From Actinomortierella ambigua (taxonomy: Eukaryota > Mortierellomycota > Mortierellomycetes > Mortierellales > Mortierellaceae), in the NCBI GenBank assembly GCA_016098155.1, contig JAAAJB010000243.1, positions 1-48,912 on the forward strand: 48,912 bases of DNA, written 5' to 3'. Below, piece by piece: positions 45,222 to 48,912 of this stretch. Each line of letters begins with the position of its first letter. Within the stretch, counting starts at the first letter, position 1. Made by a program: the position numbers and the translations under genes. The notes beneath the pieces were generated by a model that saw only the letters and a list, made by a program, of their open reading frames with translations, had not been told where the DNA came from and searched no databases.

Positions 45222-46907
45222 ATGGCTTTCGGTTAGTAGCTTTTCTTTGTTGCCTTCTAGCATTCCTCCCCTCCCGTCGCTCTGGCGGAATCAGGGTCTA
45301 GTCCACCTTCGGGCCATCCTCCACAACAACAACAACAAGCAACAAGCAACCAGGCTGAATGCCAAATCAATCCAACCCCAAACAGCTCATTATGTGATCT
45401 CGACCCACTTGATCCCTTCGACCTCTTCGCCCCATCATACTACAAGCACCTTTTCCGCAGTAAACACTCCAGCCTTTCCACTACCAGAGTACCGACTTTG
45501 CTGCTTGACCAGGGGCCCCCGACCCCCCCAGGTCCACAACCTGTAGACTAGGCAACGAAAAAAAAAAAAAACAAAAAAAGTCGACAGCCACTATTTGATC
45601 CGCCGCCAACTACCCTACCTCTCTTTTGCTATCAAAGCGCCTGTCGATCATACTCTCATACCACCCTGCCTCTTATTCGATTGCTCTGTACTTGTCATGA
45701 TCTAACCAATGTTTCTCTTCTCTTCTCTGATCCGCCGTCAATAGGTGATCGTGGTGGTCGTGGTGGCCGTGGCGGCGCTCGTGGTGGCCGTGGTGGTTTC
45801 GGTGGTGGCGACCGTGGTGGTCGTGGTGGCGGACGTGGTGGTGGACGTGGTGGCTTCGGCGGTGGACGTGGCGGTAAGTTTGCGATCATTTTTTTTCTCC
45901 AACAAGGAAACAGCTTTGATTTGCATGTAAGCTTGTCCAATGTTGGCAACCCACTGATCAACCTGTTTAAATGTTCGTTTTTTATTCTCAATAGGCGTTG
46001 CCAAGCGCGGTGGCCCCGGTGGCCGCGGTGGTGCCCGCGGTGGCCGTGGTGGTGCTCGTGGAGGAGCCAAGGGTGGTGCCAAGGTCACCGTCGAGCCCCA
46101 TCGCCACGAGGGTATCTTTGTTGCCCACGGCAAGGAGGATTACCTGCTGACCAAGAACTTGGTTCCCGGCGAGTCTGTCTACGGCGAGAAGCGCATCTCT
46201 GTCGATGTAAGTTATCCCCATGGAGAATGGTCAACAATCTCTTCTCTTTGTCTGGGAGTCATTGGAAGGGAGCAACGTTTTCTAACTATGACAGCAACTT
46301 CCTCTCATTTTTGCATCAACTCAAATAGGGTCCCGATGGCGCCAAGATTGAGTACCGTGTCTGGAACCCCTTCCGCTCCAAGATCGCCGCTGGTATTCTC
46401 GGAGGTGTTGACAACATTCACATTGCCCCCGGCAAGAAGGTCCTGTACCTCGGTGGTGCCTCTGGTACGACCGTCTCGCACGTTGCTGATATCGTCGGCC
46501 CCGAGGGTCTCGTCTACGCCGTCGAGTTCTCTCACCGCTCTGGTCGTGATCTGATCAACATGGCCAAGAAGCGCACGAACGTCATCCCCATCATTGAGGA
46601 TGCTCGTCACCCCCACAAGTACCGCATGCTGGTCGGCATGGTCGATGTCATCTTTGCCGATGTTGCTCAGCCCGATCAGGCCCGTATCGTTGGTATCAAC
46701 GCCCACCACTTCCTGAAGAACAACGGCCACATTGTCATCTCGATCAAGGCCAACTGTATCGACTCGACCGTCGATGCCGCAACAGTCTTTGCTGGTGAGA
46801 TCCCCAAGCTGCAGGAGCAGCGCATCAAGCCACAAGAGCAGCTGACGCTGGAACCTTTCGAGCGTGACCACGCATTGGTTGTCGGCAAGTACGTCCGTGC
46901 CAAGTAA
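45222..46907 (+). CDS. NOP1: Fibrillarin, box C/D snoRNA 2'-O-methyltransferase
   Basis: Four exons (45222-45231, 45745-45873, 45995-46206, 46329-46907) encode 309 residues. The first exon is only 10 nt (MAF plus one base) and is followed by a 513-nt intron. Residues 4-70 are the Gly/Arg-rich RGG domain ([10 protein letters not shown] and similar), itself split by an intron. The core starts [21 protein letters not shown], then [26 protein letters not shown], and the S-adenosylmethionine-binding motif [36 protein letters not shown] and [15 protein letters not shown] follow. In the nucleolus it methylates pre-rRNA ribose 2'-OH groups guided by snoRNAs, and a related activity methylates histone H2A Gln. 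No box C/D snoRNA was recognised in its introns. Length and motifs are intact. Confidence 0.96.
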
Positions 46908-48912
46908 ACAAAAACATTATAGAGAATGATTCGCGTATCACTCCCGACACACGCGTCACATTTTTTATAGTATTTAGTTTGCTAGGTGTGTAGGATAGGA
47001 AAGGCGGAGAGGGGGGAGGGAAAGAGAAAGGCATTTTTTTTTTTGCAGGTGTCATCCGTCGAATTTTTTTTTTTACATCTCACAAAGGGTAGTCGACGGA
47101 GATTGTACAACACGCTCACATTAGTCATCACACGCATCAATAAGAACCATTATTTTTTTCTTGCACTTCCTGTTCTTTACCATTTCGTCCTCCTCTTCTC
47201 TTTCTTTCGTTCTATTCTTCTCTTTGTACTTTGTTTATCCTTTTTTTTTTTTTTGTAGTTTTCCTTCTCTCCTCGTCAATCTTCATTTTTAAAAGAAACT
47301 TAAATATACACACTACATGTTTCTCAAAGAATATTGGTGCTATGGATAAAATTTTAAGGTGCAGCTTAAACAACCCGTTGGCTGCGTAGATGGAGTTGAA
47401 GATCTGGCGTGCACAAATAGCGACCTACTGAGCGACGAGCATATTGTTGTGGCGTGATTTGCTTGAATCATTACCACACCACACTCCTGCAGACAAAGGG
47501 CTGGCTGTAGGGCTCCGCCTCCCTGATACTATATGTATGTATGGAATGTAGGACAAGAAGCGATTTTAGCTCTTCAGGATGGCACATGCTCTTTGTGAAA
47601 ATGAGACATGAGGAGGGTCCAGTCAACTTTGCAATATGGTTCCGCAGTTGACACTGTTGGGAGGAAGAGGATCTATGCAAGGGGGGCATGCGGTGTAGAA
47701 GATCAAAGTGAAGGGTGTTTGTCGCGCACAGAATTTATGTAACCTAGAGTTCGTCTTCAATAAAACTTAGAGAAGGAGAGGAGAAGGGGGAAGAGGAAGA
47801 AGAGGGAGCAGCGTTTGTTGTTCACTGCTTCCAGCGTGTCCAACACCACAGCAACAATCGCATATCAAGAGACATAGATAGAGGGTAGAGTCCACCACGT
47901 CCAATCTGATATAGGGGGGAGGGGAGAGTGGTTTGAGATGTGGTATTTGGACAACCGACTTTAATCTACGTAGTAGAGTAGATGGAAAAAGGAGACGATC
48001 TCTGCAAAGTGAGTGGATCGCCACCATTTTAGGCGCCGTTCTTATTTTTTTACGTATTTGGGCAAAATACAAAAGTATTTTGCGTGGGAGAACAGCTGTG
48101 CGAAATGCCAATAAGGGGCTGCAGATATCCTCAAGGTGTACCGTACCATAGCGCCCAATGTTCTCACCACCTCTCCCTTCATTGACATACACTGCACAAA
48201 AGAGATATCTACGTCTTAGACATACGTTATCTTCACCGTCCCTTGTCTCTTGAGGGTCAAGTCGACAGACCTTTCCGTGGCCTGGGGGCTAGCATTTGGT
48301 AGATGTCGTATTGCCGCTGCGGATCCACGACTTGAATTGTGAGATAGAGGACAGTAGATTGGATTGAATGCTTATCATTGCCCTGTTTCCAACAAGGACC
48401 CATGAAGGTTCCCAATATCGCAAGCGTGGGGCGTTGAGGAGGGATGAATGGGCGGTATCGACTGCAGCAACCTGCAGCACGTTCGAACTTTCCTTGTATC
48501 CCCTGACCCCCCCGCTCAGTCGCTTTAGTCTAAACTATAGGGTAAAAAAGGAACAGTACAACCACCCTTACGGAAAATAGTTTTATTTTCTGAATTTTCC
48601 ACAAGCGGACATTGTCTGACTGTGAAGGAATCAAGCCTGCTATTTGACAGGTCAGGCCATTTGTCCGCCCTTCTGCTGGTTCCAACTCTGATGTGGTGAA
48701 GGTTGAGCATATCTTCGCTCTCTCAACCTTTATCGGGGCTTTCATTTGTTTTTTTTTTTTTTATAAAACTACACAGCTCTGTCCACTTTTCCAGCCCTCT
48801 CTTCCTTTACATCCCATCTCATCTCATTCATTCATTCTCCACTTGATTCTGACCTCGTTTTTTTTTTTCTTTGGTCAGGTCAAGAGTAAATTTCTCTCCT
48901 TTCAATTCCCTC
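46908..48912. other. Right-hand intergenic region
   Basis: About 2 kb with no supported gene. T-rich NOP1 3' flank occupies the first 350 bp. The reverse-strand frame 47767-48192 (141 codons) has no recognisable motif and a repetitive Leu/Pro tail. The final 150 bp resemble a promoter and leader of a plus-strand gene beyond the window. Confidence 0.5.
48762..48768 (+). promoter_or_regulatory. TATA box of a gene starting beyond the window
   Basis: TATAAAA preceded by a T-run and followed by 140 bp of C/T-rich, CATTCATT-containing leader closely resembles the leaders of neighbouring genes, so a plus-strand gene probably begins just past the window. Confidence 0.5.

Noticed and set aside
45874..45994. 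Intronic box C/D snoRNA in NOP1
   Set aside because: A CTGA is present but no RTGATGA C box or paired terminal stem at suitable spacing.
47767..48192. 141-codon reverse frame as a gene
   Set aside because: No recognisable motif, and the C-terminal third is repetitive Leu/Pro from GA-rich DNA.

Overview
This window is nuclear DNA of a filamentous fungus. The genes are split by many short GT-AG introns (about 80 to 250 nt) with pyrimidine-rich ends. Several start below TATA boxes, and the set is typically fungal: Sla1, Vac8, Nma111, Isn1, Tan1, Atp23, a Kre9/Knh1-type GPI protein and fibrillarin. Intron-rich versions of these genes, very T/C-rich leaders and near-balanced base composition suit an early-diverging lineage such as Mucoromycota (Mortierella relatives). 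That placement is inference, because no rRNA or other marker is present.

Layout, left to right: an (AG)n microsatellite at the left edge; a glutathione S-transferase (+); a stretch with a 38-bp tandem duplication and a decayed reverse-strand coding relic; a small secreted cysteine-rich protein (+); the eight-exon endocytic adaptor SLA1 (-); a tRNA-Thr(UGU) (+); an RTC3/SBDS-like protein (+); the HtrA-type protease NMA111 (+); the RNA polymerase II assembly factor RPAP1 (-); NADH-cytochrome b5 reductase (-); a Tet(X)-like flavin monooxygenase (-); IMP 5'-nucleotidase ISN1 (+); the tRNA acetylation factor TAN1 (-); a GPI-anchored Kre9/Knh1-like wall protein (-); a MARVEL-like four-helix membrane protein (+); the armadillo protein VAC8 (+); the mitochondrial protease ATP23 (+); an AhpD-like protein (-); and fibrillarin NOP1 (+). 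The right edge carries a TATA box and leader that probably serve a gene outside the window.

The genes are mostly unrelated housekeeping functions, not a pathway cluster. Themes recur: RNA biology (NOP1, TAN1, tRNA-Thr, RTC3, RPAP1), endomembrane and cell surface (SLA1, VAC8, MARVEL, Kre9-like, secreted Cys-rich protein) and mitochondria/redox (ATP23, CBR1, GST, AhpD-like). Exon models were joined by hand; reading frame is continuous across every proposed splice, and the total coding length of each gene is a multiple of three.

I did not find a convincing new multi-gene system. The most useful second looks are two non-canonical GC-AG introns forced by reading frame (NMA111, VAC8), a 1.2-kb VAC8 intron with a long chance-looking ORF, micro-exons in ISN1 and NOP1, the coding relic beside the GST gene, the lone Tet(X)-like monooxygenase, and tightly convergent gene pairs whose 3' ends must nearly or actually overlap.
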